NCBI RefSeq assembly: GCF_009746565.1
Contig: NZ_WRPN01000008.1
Span: 1-64,000, forward strand
Origin: Mariniflexile maritimum
GTDB taxonomy: Bacteria; Bacteroidota; Bacteroidia; Flavobacteriales; Flavobacteriaceae
Direction: 5' to 3'
Length of the DNA stretch: 64,000 bases
The first letter of the stretch is position 1. Each line of letters opens with the position of its first letter. The translations under genes were made by a program, and so were the position numbers. Of this stretch, positions 52,303 to 61,883 are shown in pieces. The notes under the pieces are model-generated. The model was not told the DNA's origin, did not search any database, and saw only the letters and a list, made by a program, of their open reading frames with translations.

Positions 52303-53799
52303 ATGGCTACCATCATGAATCAAATGGAAACAAGATTAGAGTCTTATTTTTCTAAATTCAGGAAGCACATTGTAGGTATCGACCAGGAGTTTGAATCGCC
52401 TTACGGGAAGAAAAAAATTATTTATGCCGATTGGACGGCAAGCGGCCGATTGTACAGGCCCATTGAGGAAAAATTATTGAATAACATTGGTCCTTATGTG
52501 GCCAATACACATACCGAAACGTCCATTACCGGAAGTGTGATGACGCATGCTTACCATGATGCCCGGGCCATTATAAAAAAACATGTAAACGCTTCAAGTG
52601 ATGATGTGTTGATTACCGTTGGAACCGGCATGACGGGGGCTATCAATAAATTTCAGCGTATTTTGGGCATTAGGCTCAATGAAAATTTAAAAGACCACAC
52701 GCAAGTTCCCGAAGAAAAAAAACCCATCATATTCGTGTCGCACATGGAACACCACTCCAACCAAACCTCATGGTTGGAAACCATTGCGAAAGTGGTGGTT
52801 ATTCCGTCTAATGAAGAAGGCTTACCGTGCTTAAAACATCTGGAAACCCTTTTGAACACTTACCAAGCTATACCCTTAAAAATAGCGGCCATAACGGGTT
52901 GCTCCAACGTTACGGGCATACGAACCAATTACCACGAAATAGCAAAGATCATGCATCAAAACAATGGTTTGTGCTTTGTAGATTTTGCTTGTTCGGCACC
53001 TTATGTTGAGATAAACATGCACCCTGAAGATGAAGAACAGTATCTGGATGCCATTACGTTTTCACCACACAAATTTTTAGGGGGCCCTGGCTCTTCAGGG
53101 GTTTTGATATTCAACAAAAAATTATATAAAAATGTAGTGCCCGATAATCCTGGAGGTGGCACCGTTAGCTACACCAATCCATGGGGCGACCATGATTATA
53201 TTGATGATATAGAAACCCGCGAAGATGGTGGTACCCCTGGGTTTCTACAGGCCATAAAAATTGCACTTTCCATCAAGCTTAAAGAGGAAATGGGAGTGAA
53301 AAATATACTGGAAAGAGAACACGAACTAAACAGTTTGGTTTTTGAACGGCTTAGACGAATTCCAAACTTAAAAATTTTGGCGCCCGAACACACCAACCGA
53401 TTGAGCGTGTTTTCATTTTATATAGAAAACGCGCATTACAACTTGATTGTAAAATTATTGAATGACCGATTTGGCGTGCAAACCCGGGGCGGCTGTTCTT
53501 GTGCAGGTACTTATGGGCATTATCTTTTAAACGTGGATGAGCCCACTTCAAAATCCATCGAGAAAAAAATATTGGAAGGCTGTTTAATAGAACGCCCAGG
53601 ATGGATTCGCATGTCCTTGCATCCAACCATGACCAATGCTGAAATTGAATTTATATGCGATGCTATTGAAGCAGTAGCCAAAAATTTCAAAACATGGGAA
53701 ACAGATTACCACTACCATGCTTTAAAAAATGAGTATGTGCATTGCGATAAACCTACAACCGAAAGTAAAATAGCCCAAGATTGGTTTATGATACACTAA
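52303..53799 (+). CDS. Class-V (NifS-like) PLP-dependent aminotransferase
   Basis: The ATG at 52303, one base after the dsbD stop, is preferred over an upstream start inside dsbD. The 498-residue enzyme has the fold-type I core: THTETSITGSVMTHAYHDAR, ITGCSNVTGIRTNYHEIA, VDFACSAPYVEI and the PLP lysine in FSPHKFLGGPGSSGV. A cysteine-containing loop GGCSCAGTYG sits where cysteine desulfurases keep the catalytic Cys, but overall length and ends differ from SufS/IscS. Substrate is unknown. Coupling to dsbD suggests a sulfur or redox link, as inference. Confidence 0.82.
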   Translation: MATIMNQMETRLESYFSKFRKHIVGIDQEFESPYGKKKIIYADWTASGRLYRPIEEKLLNNIGPYVANTHTETSITGSVMTHAYHDARAIIKKHVNASSDDVLITVGTGMTGAINKFQRILGIRLNENLKDHTQVPEEKKPIIFVSHMEHHSNQTSWLETIAKVVVIPSNEEGLPCLKHLETLLNTYQAIPLKIAAITGCSNVTGIRTNYHEIAKIMHQNNGLCFVDFACSAPYVEINMHPEDEEQYLDAITFSPHKFLGGPGSSGVLIFNKKLYKNVVPDNPGGGTVSYTNPWGDHDYIDDIETREDGGTPGFLQAIKIALSIKLKEEMGVKNILEREHELNSLVFERLRRIPNLKILAPEHTNRLSVFSFYIENAHYNLIVKLLNDRFGVQTRGGCSCAGTYGHYLLNVDEPTSKSIEKKILEGCLIERPGWIRMSLHPTMTNAEIEFICDAIEAVAKNFKTWETDYHYHALKNEYVHCDKPTTESKIAQDWFMIH

Positions 53800-53863
53800 A
53801 AAACAACTTAATAACAACAACACAAGTAAAAATAACTTTTAACTAACCAACCAACTAACACGA

Positions 53864-54056
53864 ATGAAAATAGGTATTCCAAAAGAAATAAAACCCAATG
53901 AAAATAGGGTTTCGTTAACACCTGCAGGCACCTAGGCTGCAAAAATGGCAGCAGGATTGGGAGCCGACACCACCATAATGGATATTAATTTAACCCGATT
54001 GCGTCAACTATCCGATATCATGCCATCAAATGTTTCTACCTTGTTGAAGCCGATAA
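53864..54056 (+). pseudogene. ald: Alanine dehydrogenase remnant with internal deletion
   Basis: The ATG at 53864 opens MKIGIPKEIKPNENRVSLTP, the exact N-terminus of alanine dehydrogenase. After PAGT comes an in-frame TAG, then AAKMAAGLGADTTIMDIN, TRLRQLSDIMPSNVST, which is the central NAD-binding part normally about 150 residues further on. The middle and the whole C-terminal half are missing. The reading frame is the same on both sides of the joint. This is a decayed copy. Confidence 0.85.
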
Positions 54057-54218
54057 TTTTTTTAATCTAGCGTATAACGAAGCTGTTAGTTAGTGTAAAT
54101 TAAAACGAAACAATGTTCAGATGAAAAATAAAAACTAGATAGCTTTATAGTTGTCAAGTTTTTTTTTTGAGATTATAGCATTGATTTTTAAATGAATCTC
54201 TTCAATTAAAGCTGGTTT
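54057..54218. other. Gap after the ald remnant
   Basis: About 160 AT-rich bases between the decayed gene and the outer membrane protein gene. I see no gene, and no clear terminator. Confidence 0.35.
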
Positions 54219-54731
54219 TTACAAATCAAAACCATAAGCTAATCGCAGGTATAGTTGTGCCAACCCGGTATCGGCAATATTATCTTTTATTATGGGAAAA
54301 TTTTTCACGAACTCATATCTCAGGCTTAGGTCCACCTTTTTTGTAGCATATCCAATACTAGGGGAGAAAAGCATTGAATTGGCGTTATAGGCCTTGGTGG
54401 CTGAAAAGGCACCTCCAATTTCACCCATAACATAAAACTCATTGCTAAATAAAAACGTTTTATAACCCACTTTTACAGGTATATATCCTAAATTTTTTTC
54501 ATTATCTACAAACAGATTTTGATACCCAGCCGTTAAACAAATGGAATACGTTTCCGAGATATTGTATTGCACCCTAGCATCGCCACCCAAATTAAAGGTG
54601 TAAGGATCGTTTAATGGAAAACCGGCATTGATGCCTATTCCATATTTAAAATTACGTTTGTAACCGTCGTGGGTTTGGGCAAACACGTTTGTTGCAAAAA
54701 TTAAAAAACCTATAAGAAATAAACGTTTCAT
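54219..54731 (-). CDS. Small outer membrane beta-barrel protein
   Basis: A product of about 170 residues; the ATG at 54731 (MKRLFLIGFLIFATNVFA, cut before QTHD) gives a clean signal peptide, though the frame starts 12 bases earlier. Eight-stranded barrel pattern with IGINAGFPLNDPYTFNLGG and the C-terminal LAQLYLRLAYGFDL, ending in an aromatic-Asp-Leu. General OmpA/OprF-like barrel family; no specific ligand can be named. It stands alone, next to the SDR gene. Confidence 0.75.
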   Translation of the reverse strand: MKRLFLIGFLIFATNVFAQTHDGYKRNFKYGIGINAGFPLNDPYTFNLGGDARVQYNISETYSICLTAGYQNLFVDNEKNLGYIPVKVGYKTFLFSNEFYVMGEIGGAFSATKAYNANSMLFSPSIGYATKKVDLSLRYEFVKNFPIIKDNIADTGLAQLYLRLAYGFDL

Positions 54732-54947
54732 TGAGTATAACATGATTGTTGTTTTTTATGTTGGTTGATATTGAAATTACAAAGATGCTTGGTAATTAAG
54801 AAAAATGCATTATAGCATCAGGTTGAAATATTACAACATTTCCATTTACTTAGCTCAAAAATTTGACGCATTTATTTTTTTTAGGTCATGTTTTGAAAGT
54901 AATAAATAGAACATTTCATTACAAAATAATAATGCTTAACTAATTAT

Positions 54948-55793
54948 TTACCCACCAATAATTTCGCCACCATTGATATGAATGAACTGTCCGGTTATGT
55001 AGCTACTGTCTTCACTCGCCAAAAACACGTATGCCGGTCCAACTTCACTTGGTTGGCCCGCTCTTCCCATGGGTGTATCTTGACCAAAATCAGTAACATC
55101 ATCAAAACTTGCCGGTATCAGTGGAGTCCAAATGGGGCCTGGTGCAATACCGTTAACACGAATGTTCTCTTTTGCCAATTGAGCCGATAATGACCTTGTA
55201 AAGCTCACAATAGCTCCTTTGGTGCTCGCATAATCAACCAAATGGCTACTGCCCCGATATGCTGTAACGGAACTTGTATTAATTATTACATCGCCACTAC
55301 CAAGATATTCCATGGCCGCTTTGGTTACATAAAAGTACGGATAGATATTGGTCTCAAAAGTTTTTAGCAATTGTTTTCTATCAATTTGCTTTAAGCTGTC
55401 TTGGGGAAATTGCATTGCGGCATTATTCACTACTATATTTAATTTGCCATATTCTTTAATACAGGATTTAACACTGGCCATGCAATTCGCTTCTGTTCTT
55501 AAATCCTTCTTTATTAATAGGCATTTCCTGCCCATGGCTTCTACTTCCTTCTTTATTTTTTTGGCATCCTTGGTTTCATTCAAATAAACCAATGCTATGT
55601 CAGCACCTTCTTTCGCAAAGTGCAATACGGCACTTGCACCAATGCCACTGTCGCCGCCGGTAACTAAAGCTACTTTTGACTTTAATTTATCCGAACCGCG
55701 ATAGTTTTTATTTATTAGTTCGGGTTTGGGTTGCATTTTATGGGCATCTCCAGGTTGTTCCAATTTTTGCGATGGAAATTTTGTAGGTTTCAT
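54948..55793 (-). CDS. SDR-family oxidoreductase (stress protein 39 / YghA type)
   Basis: A 281-residue short-chain dehydrogenase with an N-terminal extension (MKPTKFPSQKLEQPGDAHKM) typical of general-stress SDRs. Cofactor motif TGGDSGIGA near 46, NNAAM, the catalytic Ser-Tyr-Lys set in INTSSVTAYRG...DYASTKGAIV, and a C-terminal YITGQFIHINGGEIIGG. It probably uses NADP(H) to reduce aldehydes or ketones. Substrate unknown. Confidence 0.9.
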   Translation of the reverse strand: MKPTKFPSQKLEQPGDAHKMQPKPELINKNYRGSDKLKSKVALVTGGDSGIGASAVLHFAKEGADIALVYLNETKDAKKIKKEVEAMGRKCLLIKKDLRTEANCMASVKSCIKEYGKLNIVVNNAAMQFPQDSLKQIDRKQLLKTFETNIYPYFYVTKAAMEYLGSGDVIINTSSVTAYRGSSHLVDYASTKGAIVSFTRSLSAQLAKENIRVNGIAPGPIWTPLIPASFDDVTDFGQDTPMGRAGQPSEVGPAYVFLASEDSSYITGQFIHINGGEIIGG

Positions 55794-56057
55794 TTGTTTA
55801 ATGTTTAAGAAGTGTAAAGTAAATACTTGGTTTAGATACTGTTAAACTTAATTAAAACAAAAGTTAACTCTATCAAACGATTCACTTTTAATATCTAAAA
55901 ACGTCAATAATTCGTCCTCAATTTGATTGGGTCAACAAATTACTTTTTTAGGATAACTACTGCTTTTTCCAATTGATAATTTGGCAAAAGGGTTCTATCA
56001 TAAATCAATCCAAATGAATGACAGAACTTTTATCAAACAATATTAAAGATTTATACC
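55794..56057. other. Divergent gap, SDR / glycosyltransferase
   Basis: 264 AT-rich bases between divergent genes, with no gene or strong palindrome. Promoters for both are expected here. Confidence 0.3.
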
Positions 56058-58376
56058 ATGAAACGCGCTATATCCAACACCATCACATTAACAAAAAAAC
56101 CAACGAAAAAGCAAAAAATAGATTTAAAGAATAGACGCCATAAGGTAGCAAAGGCTGAACATTTACCTAAAATCCTCCTTATTTCTACTTACCCGCCTAG
56201 AGAATGTGGTATCGCCACCTATACCTACGATTTAAAAACCGCACTTGACAATGCCTATGCAACCTGTATAGACGTAAAAATAGGTGCTCTTGATTCGCAT
56301 ACAGAAAAGCACATGTATAAAAAGGAAGTAGAATTGGTATTAAATACCGATGAAATCCAATCATTTGAGCATAATGTTAAAAAAATAAATTCAGATGATG
56401 GTATTGAACTGGTAATGGTTCAGCATGAATTTGGCTTGTTTAAAAATAATGAGGAAGCCTTTTTAATGTTTTTGAAAAACATAAAAAAACCAATCATACT
56501 GGCTTTCCACACGGTGTTGCCCCACCCAAACCCCTTGTTGGAGACCTATGTGAAAAAAATGGTGTCGTTGGTAAATGTGGTAACGGTTATGACCAGGTCA
56601 TCCTCTGAATTATTGATAAACACCTATGGCGTGAACCCGAAAAAAATAAAAATAATAGCCCATGGCACCCATTTGGTACAACATCAGGAAAAATCGTTCC
56701 TCAAAGAAAAATACCATTTAGAAAACCGAAAAGTTATTTCAAATTTTGGGTTTTTAGGCCCTGGTAAAAGTATTGAGACCACTCTGGATGCGCTACCGGA
56801 AATTATAAAGGAACATCCAAATGTTATTTTTTTGATAGTAGGTAAAACACATCCAACACTTTTAAATCAGGAAGGCGAAGTTTACAGGAACGCCCTGCAA
56901 CAACAAATCGAAACCTTAAAGATAACCAACCATGTGCGCTTTGTAAATAAGTTTGTGCCGCTTTCCGAATTACTGGAATATCTACAACTGTCCGATTGTT
57001 ATGTGTTTACCTCTAAAGACCCCAATCAGGCGGTAAGTGGAACGTTTTCCTATGCTTTAAGTTGTGGCTGCCCCATCATTTCAACTCCTATTCCGCATGC
57101 AACTGAAGTGTTGGGTAAAGAAAATGGCTTGTTATTCGACTTTGGGAATTCGAAACAATTGGCCAAAAAAGTCAATGAATTGTTGAATAACAAGGAATTA
57201 AAGCATGCTATGAAGATGAGCGGTTTACACGCATCTTCATCAAATTCATGGGAAAACGCCGCCATTGCCCATGCGCAAATATTTTCTGAACAAACCAAAA
57301 GACCATTAAAGTTAATCTATAACAAACCCGTGATAAATTTAGAACATTTGAAAAACATGACCACGGAGGTGGGCATCATCCAATTTTCAAAAATAAACAC
57401 GCCCGATTTAGAGTCTGGCTTTACTTTAGATGATAATGCACGAGCCCTAATTGCAATGTGCGAACATTATAAGTTAACACGAACCGAAGCCGATTTGAAT
57501 TTGATTAAAACCTATATCCATTTTATTTTAAAATGCCAACGCGACACGGGGCTGTTTTTAAATTATGTGAACAAGGATAAAGCATTTACCCATCAAAATA
57601 ATGAAGTAAACCTAGAAGACGCCAACGGCAGAGCTATTTGGGCATTAGGCTATACGTTTTATTTAATGGAAGAAGGGAAGGACTTGAACGTTACGCTGCT
57701 TCAAAACATAAAATGCGCCATTCATCAATTCAACCTGCACATCCATCATTTTAAATCGCCTCGCGCCCTTGCCTTCATTATTAAAGGTCTGTATTTTTTC
57801 AATTTAAAATTAAAAGATACAGGTATAAACGATATTGTTCACAATCAAGCTCATAAGCTTTCTGATATGTACGATTTCAATGCAGAAAAGGAATGGAATT
57901 GGTTTGAGCCCTATCTAACCTATGCAAATAGCGTTTTGCCAGAGGCCCTTTTGTACGCTTGGAAAGCTACGGATGAGGCGCGGTTTAAACATATAGCCAA
58001 AGAATCGTTCGATTTCTTGATATCGAAAATTTTTAAAGAGGATAGCGTTCATGTTATTTCAAATCAAAACTGGCTATTAAAAGGGAACAACGAAGAAACA
58101 AGATATTTTGGTGGCGAGCAACCTATTGATGTTGCATACACCATATTGGCCTTAAAACAATTCAATCTTACTTTTCCTTTTGAGGGTTACAACCATAAAA
58201 TGGATATGGCCTTTAGTTGGTTTTTGGGCAACAACCATTTGAACCAAATAATATATAACCCTTGTACCGGCGGTTGCCATGATGGGTTGGAACAGCATAA
58301 TGTAAACCTAAATCAAGGGGCGGAATCTACTATAAGTTATTTATTGGCACGATTGGCATTTGAATACATTGCCTAA
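56058..58376 (+). CDS. GT4 glycosyltransferase fused to an alpha/alpha-toroid domain
   Basis: A 772-residue cytoplasmic protein. After a basic N-terminus comes a GT-B glycosyltransferase family 4 module (about 35-410): STYPPRECGIATYTYDL acceptor site, GFLGPGKSIETTLDALPEII and the donor-site SGTFSYALSCGCPIISTPIP. The second half (about 430-772) is a helical six-hairpin-like domain (GFTLDDNARALIAMCEHYK, WFEPYLTYANSVLPEALLYA), found in glycan-active enzymes. The GH130 gene is convergent, 58 bases past the stop. A mannosyl polymer that is made by one and phosphorolysed by the other is a reasonable idea, not shown. Confidence 0.85.
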   Translation: MKRAISNTITLTKKPTKKQKIDLKNRRHKVAKAEHLPKILLISTYPPRECGIATYTYDLKTALDNAYATCIDVKIGALDSHTEKHMYKKEVELVLNTDEIQSFEHNVKKINSDDGIELVMVQHEFGLFKNNEEAFLMFLKNIKKPIILAFHTVLPHPNPLLETYVKKMVSLVNVVTVMTRSSSELLINTYGVNPKKIKIIAHGTHLVQHQEKSFLKEKYHLENRKVISNFGFLGPGKSIETTLDALPEIIKEHPNVIFLIVGKTHPTLLNQEGEVYRNALQQQIETLKITNHVRFVNKFVPLSELLEYLQLSDCYVFTSKDPNQAVSGTFSYALSCGCPIISTPIPHATEVLGKENGLLFDFGNSKQLAKKVNELLNNKELKHAMKMSGLHASSSNSWENAAIAHAQIFSEQTKRPLKLIYNKPVINLEHLKNMTTEVGIIQFSKINTPDLESGFTLDDNARALIAMCEHYKLTRTEADLNLIKTYIHFILKCQRDTGLFLNYVNKDKAFTHQNNEVNLEDANGRAIWALGYTFYLMEEGKDLNVTLLQNIKCAIHQFNLHIHHFKSPRALAFIIKGLYFFNLKLKDTGINDIVHNQAHKLSDMYDFNAEKEWNWFEPYLTYANSVLPEALLYAWKATDEARFKHIAKESFDFLISKIFKEDSVHVISNQNWLLKGNNEETRYFGGEQPIDVAYTILALKQFNLTFPFEGYNHKMDMAFSWFLGNNHLNQIIYNPCTGGCHDGLEQHNVNLNQGAESTISYLLARLAFEYIA

Positions 58377-58434
58377 TACAGTTTTGATGAAGCCAAAAAA
58401 TAAAATTTGAATGAATTGTGCCTAAAAGCACAAC

Positions 58435-59895
58435 TTAGGTTGTTTTAAGTGCCGTTAACAAATCGTTTAAATTAATGGTAACGTATGAAGATGCATAGTC
58501 GGAAACGGCGTATGGTAAAATTAGATGGTTGTTATGGACGATGCTTCCACAGGAGTACACAACATTGGGAACATAACCTTCCCGCTCCTCTTCCAAAGGC
58601 GACAAAAGAGGTTCTTTTAAGCGACCGATTTCTATAGTAGGATCATCCAAGTCCAGTAAGGAGGCACCAATACAATAACGCCGCATCGATCCCACGCCAT
58701 GTGTTATTAACAACCACCCGTCTTTGGTATAAATGGGTGAACCACAATTTCCAATTTGTGTGAGTTCCCATGGAAATTTAGGTTCTTGAATTTTTATGGG
58801 GTCGTTCCATAATGTTATCCTATTTGAATAGAACAGATAATTATTTACACCATCAATGCGCGCCAACATCGCATATTTCCCTTTAATCTTTCGAGGAAAT
58901 AAAGCAAAGTTTTTATTTTGTGCACCGTTGCCATGCATGGGCATGATCCTGAAATTCAGAAAATCGGAAGTTGAAAGTAATTTTGGCAGCACGGTGAAAC
59001 CATCATAAGCGGTATAGGTTGCGTAAATTTTTTCAGAGCCATCATCATTTTTAAACCGCACGAATCTGGCATCTTCAATACCCCGGCTTTCAGATGAGGA
59101 AATAGGCAAAATGGCACGTCCGGATAGTTTTGAATCGGGACTAAATTCTATGTCATAATAGGAATCAATGAGCCAGGTCATTTCGTTTAGGGCTTTTTTT
59201 CTGTGTTCGCCAATATCCAGTTTAAGCATCTTCCTAACGGCTTCTTTTAATGCATAATATTCAAATTTATTGGGTAAACTATCCATAAAGGGCGATGAGT
59301 ATTTTTCTGGAATGTGCATTTCTTGCATTTTCTGCATGAACCGCGCTTTATCGTACGATTTTTTCTTTTTTATGATTGGAAGGTCAATATGCTTGCTCGC
59401 TTCCATCATGCGCAAGTTGTTGGAAGCGTCTAAAATGCCTTTTCTAAAAACGATAGACGATAAATGGCCTTCACCAGTAGCCCTAAACGAGATGATAACT
59501 CGGGTTTCTCCTTCTGCTAAAAACGTTTGGTCGAAATCTTCAACCATGGATGGATTAAAAAGTGCAGCCGATTCAATGGAATATTCCATGGTGCTGTATG
59601 AACCGATTAAAAGGCGTCGTTCCGGGGAGAGTTTATTATAATTAATTCCCATAGATTCAATAAGAGCCTTGTAGTTATTGGCGTGCTTCATGTAAATACT
59701 GGAAATATTCCTATGCCTGTTCGCGAATTCTTTAAATGTAAATTCCAACTCGTGCTTAACTTGCGCTTCACTTAATTCCATAATGCGCTTTACTAAATTA
59801 ATGGTGCGCACGTCTCCATTATTAAAGAAGCGGGCCACAACCCTGCTAGAATCTGGTTTAAAGTAGAGGTTTTTTCTTGTTACTGGAACTGGCAT
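58435..59895 (-). CDS. GH130 beta-mannoside phosphorylase
   Basis: A 486-residue five-bladed-propeller enzyme of family 130. Family blocks are present: RGIEDARFVRFKNDDG, YTAYDGFTVLPKLLST, CGSPIYTKDGWLLITHGVG, LPYAVSDYASSYVTI. GH130 enzymes phosphorolyse beta-mannosides to mannose 1-phosphate; the long N-terminal part (about 150 residues) marks one of the uncharacterised subgroups. Partner of the convergent GT4-toroid gene. Confidence 0.9.
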   Translation of the reverse strand: MPVPVTRKNLYFKPDSSRVVARFFNNGDVRTINLVKRIMELSEAQVKHELEFTFKEFANRHRNISSIYMKHANNYKALIESMGINYNKLSPERRLLIGSYSTMEYSIESAALFNPSMVEDFDQTFLAEGETRVIISFRATGEGHLSSIVFRKGILDASNNLRMMEASKHIDLPIIKKKKSYDKARFMQKMQEMHIPEKYSSPFMDSLPNKFEYYALKEAVRKMLKLDIGEHRKKALNEMTWLIDSYYDIEFSPDSKLSGRAILPISSSESRGIEDARFVRFKNDDGSEKIYATYTAYDGFTVLPKLLSTSDFLNFRIMPMHGNGAQNKNFALFPRKIKGKYAMLARIDGVNNYLFYSNRITLWNDPIKIQEPKFPWELTQIGNCGSPIYTKDGWLLITHGVGSMRRYCIGASLLDLDDPTIEIGRLKEPLLSPLEEEREGYVPNVVYSCGSIVHNNHLILPYAVSDYASSYVTINLNDLLTALKTT

Positions 59896-60708
59896 ATAGT
59901 GTGTTTTTTATGTTTCACATAGGTTTTGCCTATGGTGTAGATTGTTAGAAAGTTCTTTTAAATCAATTCAAGTGAAATAGCTTTGATAATTTGTAACTAA
60001 ACGGCTTAAATATATTCTGAAAATAGGCAGGAACTTAATCTTAAAAATAAAATTCTTAACCCATATCGGGTCGTGTCCAGAACTTTTTGGTACAGAAATG
60101 TATATGGAAAATATTATGTGTATCCTACCGTTTTAAAATTGTATAAAGCCAGATAATTATACAAGTCTTATCGCGACATAAAAAAAAACCTACTAAATAT
60201 TTATCACCTTTGGAAGTTTAAATACTGAAAATCTTGAAAAGGTTGCCTCCAGTTTTTGATGAAAAGACTTGAAAACTAAGCCTTATTTCATCAAGATTGT
60301 TAAATAGCTTCAATAAAAACTGTAATTTGGAGAGGTAACGTTATTCAAGGATATTCAATATGAGCATATCAAGGGTCAAGATTTTTATGTATAAGGCTTT
60401 TCGTTGAATTTTTAGATTAAAGTTCCACATTTTTCCATAAATATATAACTGGATACAAAGTAGCCAAAATCTTCACATCACATCTTGAACAATTATCTTA
60501 TTAACTTCATACGTTTTGATAAACATTATTTGGTCGGTATTTTAATTAAGCAGTAAAACGCTACATAAAATTTAGTGACGCGATTAGGTTAAAATAGTTC
60601 GCAATTGCGTTAACCCCTGCTTTTATTTGGACTTATTTTTACAAAAAGCAACATCGTTTCTTAGTTGAAGATTGAAAAATGATGTAACAAATCTTTAAAT
60701 TTCACACC
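59896..60708. other. Large gene-poor interval, possible IS remnant
   Basis: About 810 AT-rich bases with no credible frame on either strand. At 60074-60095 GTGTCCAGAACTTTTTGGTA resembles the terminal inverted repeat of IS3-family elements, but no transposase fragment or second end is visible. No RNA gene recognised. Promoters for the genes on either side lie at its ends. Confidence 0.4.
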
Positions 60709-60879
60709 ATGAGAAGTATGCTTTGGCTTATTGCCTTTATCTTTATCGTTATTTGGGTTTTGGGCTTTTTCGGGTTTGCCGCCGGATTCGCAACGGGCGG
60801 TTTAATTCATGTTTTGTTGGTGATAGCTATTATTGTTATTATATACAACATAATGTCTGGAAGAAAACCATTGAACTAA
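60709..60879 (+). CDS. lmo0937-family small membrane protein
   Basis: A 56-residue peptide starting MRSMLWLIAFIFIVIWVLGF, with two hydrophobic helices and the GGLIHVLLVIAIIVII core. It is a paralogue of the 50-residue protein at 22330-22482, six residues longer. It begins the second stress block. Function unknown. Confidence 0.82.
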   Translation: MRSMLWLIAFIFIVIWVLGFFGFAAGFATGGLIHVLLVIAIIVIIYNIMSGRKPLN

Positions 60880-60907
60880 TTTACGTTTAAAATTTTAAAT
60901 AAAATAT

Positions 60908-61333
60908 ATGAAACGACAAGCAAGCGCCGTATGGAACGGCACCGTAAAGGAAGGATCGGGCTATGTAGCCTCTGAAAGCAAAGCCCTGGAAAAGTTGCCA
61001 TACTCGTATCACAGCCGCTTTGAAAACGGTACGGGCACCAATCCTGAAGAATTGATGGCTGCGGCACATGCAGGTTGTTTTACCATGCAATTGAGTGCCA
61101 ATTTAACCAAGGCGGGATTCCAGCCCGAAAACATAAAGACAACGTGTACCATAGCCATGGAAGAGGGCGTTATTACCACATCGCATCTTGAAGTTAAAGC
61201 GCGCATAACCGGCATAAAGAACGAGAAATTTCAAGAGGTTGCTCAAGACGCCAAACAAAATTGTCCGGTAAGTAAGGCTTATGCTGCGTTGGAAATAACG
61301 ATGGAAGCAGCACTTAAAAACGACACAGATTAA
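60908..61333 (+). CDS. osmC: OsmC-family peroxiredoxin
   Basis: The 141-residue protein reduces organic hydroperoxides with two cysteines: Cys57 in AHAGCFTMQ and Cys119 in QNCPVSKAY, both present, with Arg/Glu partners in the [11 protein letters not shown] stretch. The start [18 protein letters not shown] fits OsmC more than Ohr. It follows the membrane peptide by 28 bases and is probably co-transcribed with it and with the receiver gene downstream. Confidence 0.93.
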   Translation: MKRQASAVWNGTVKEGSGYVASESKALEKLPYSYHSRFENGTGTNPEELMAAAHAGCFTMQLSANLTKAGFQPENIKTTCTIAMEEGVITTSHLEVKARITGIKNEKFQEVAQDAKQNCPVSKAYAALEITMEAALKNDTD

Positions 61334-61359
61334 CACCGAATTAAACCCATTTTTAACCA

Positions 61360-61812
61360 ATGATGCCATACAGAGAGCTTTTAATTTATTTAGCCGATGA
61401 TGATAAAGAAGATCGGGAGCTTTTTATGGAAGTTTTGGACGAAATAGATAAAAGCGTAACCATTGTAGATTTTGATAATGGCGTTACCTTAATGGATGCA
61501 CTTTTGCATAGCGAACATAGACTTCCTGATGCTATTTATTTAGATTTGAACATGCCGTTAATGAATGGCGAGGAATGTTTGGACGATATTAAAAATGAAC
61601 CGCATCTTGCACATATTCCCATTATTATATATTCAACTTATGTTGATGAGGTGATGGCCGCAAAGTTTAAACTAAAAGGTGCCAACTGGTATTTAATAAA
61701 GCCTAATTCTTACCGCGAACTAAAAAACCTTTTGCGTAAAAGCTTGGAAAATATTCATCATTTTTCAACAGAGCCAATAGCTTTAAACGAGTTTATCATT
61801 ACGGTTTCTTAG
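61360..61812 (+). CDS. Single-domain response regulator
   Basis: A 150-residue receiver like that at 19331-19777. Acidic pocket ADDDKED (12-18), phosphoacceptor Asp62 (IYLDLNMPLMNG), IIIYSTYVD and the Lys in YLIKPNSY. No kinase gene is next to it; a cross-talking kinase such as that at 19777 could serve it. The start may be at 61360 or 61363. Confidence 0.9.
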   Translation: MMPYRELLIYLADDDKEDRELFMEVLDEIDKSVTIVDFDNGVTLMDALLHSEHRLPDAIYLDLNMPLMNGEECLDDIKNEPHLAHIPIIIYSTYVDEVMAAKFKLKGANWYLIKPNSYRELKNLLRKSLENIHHFSTEPIALNEFIITVS

Positions 61813-61883
61813 TAAAAAACACACCATCATCAAAAAAAAGTATGTCATTTTTTGGCGATGGCATGTTTGCTTTGGGTTTATGG

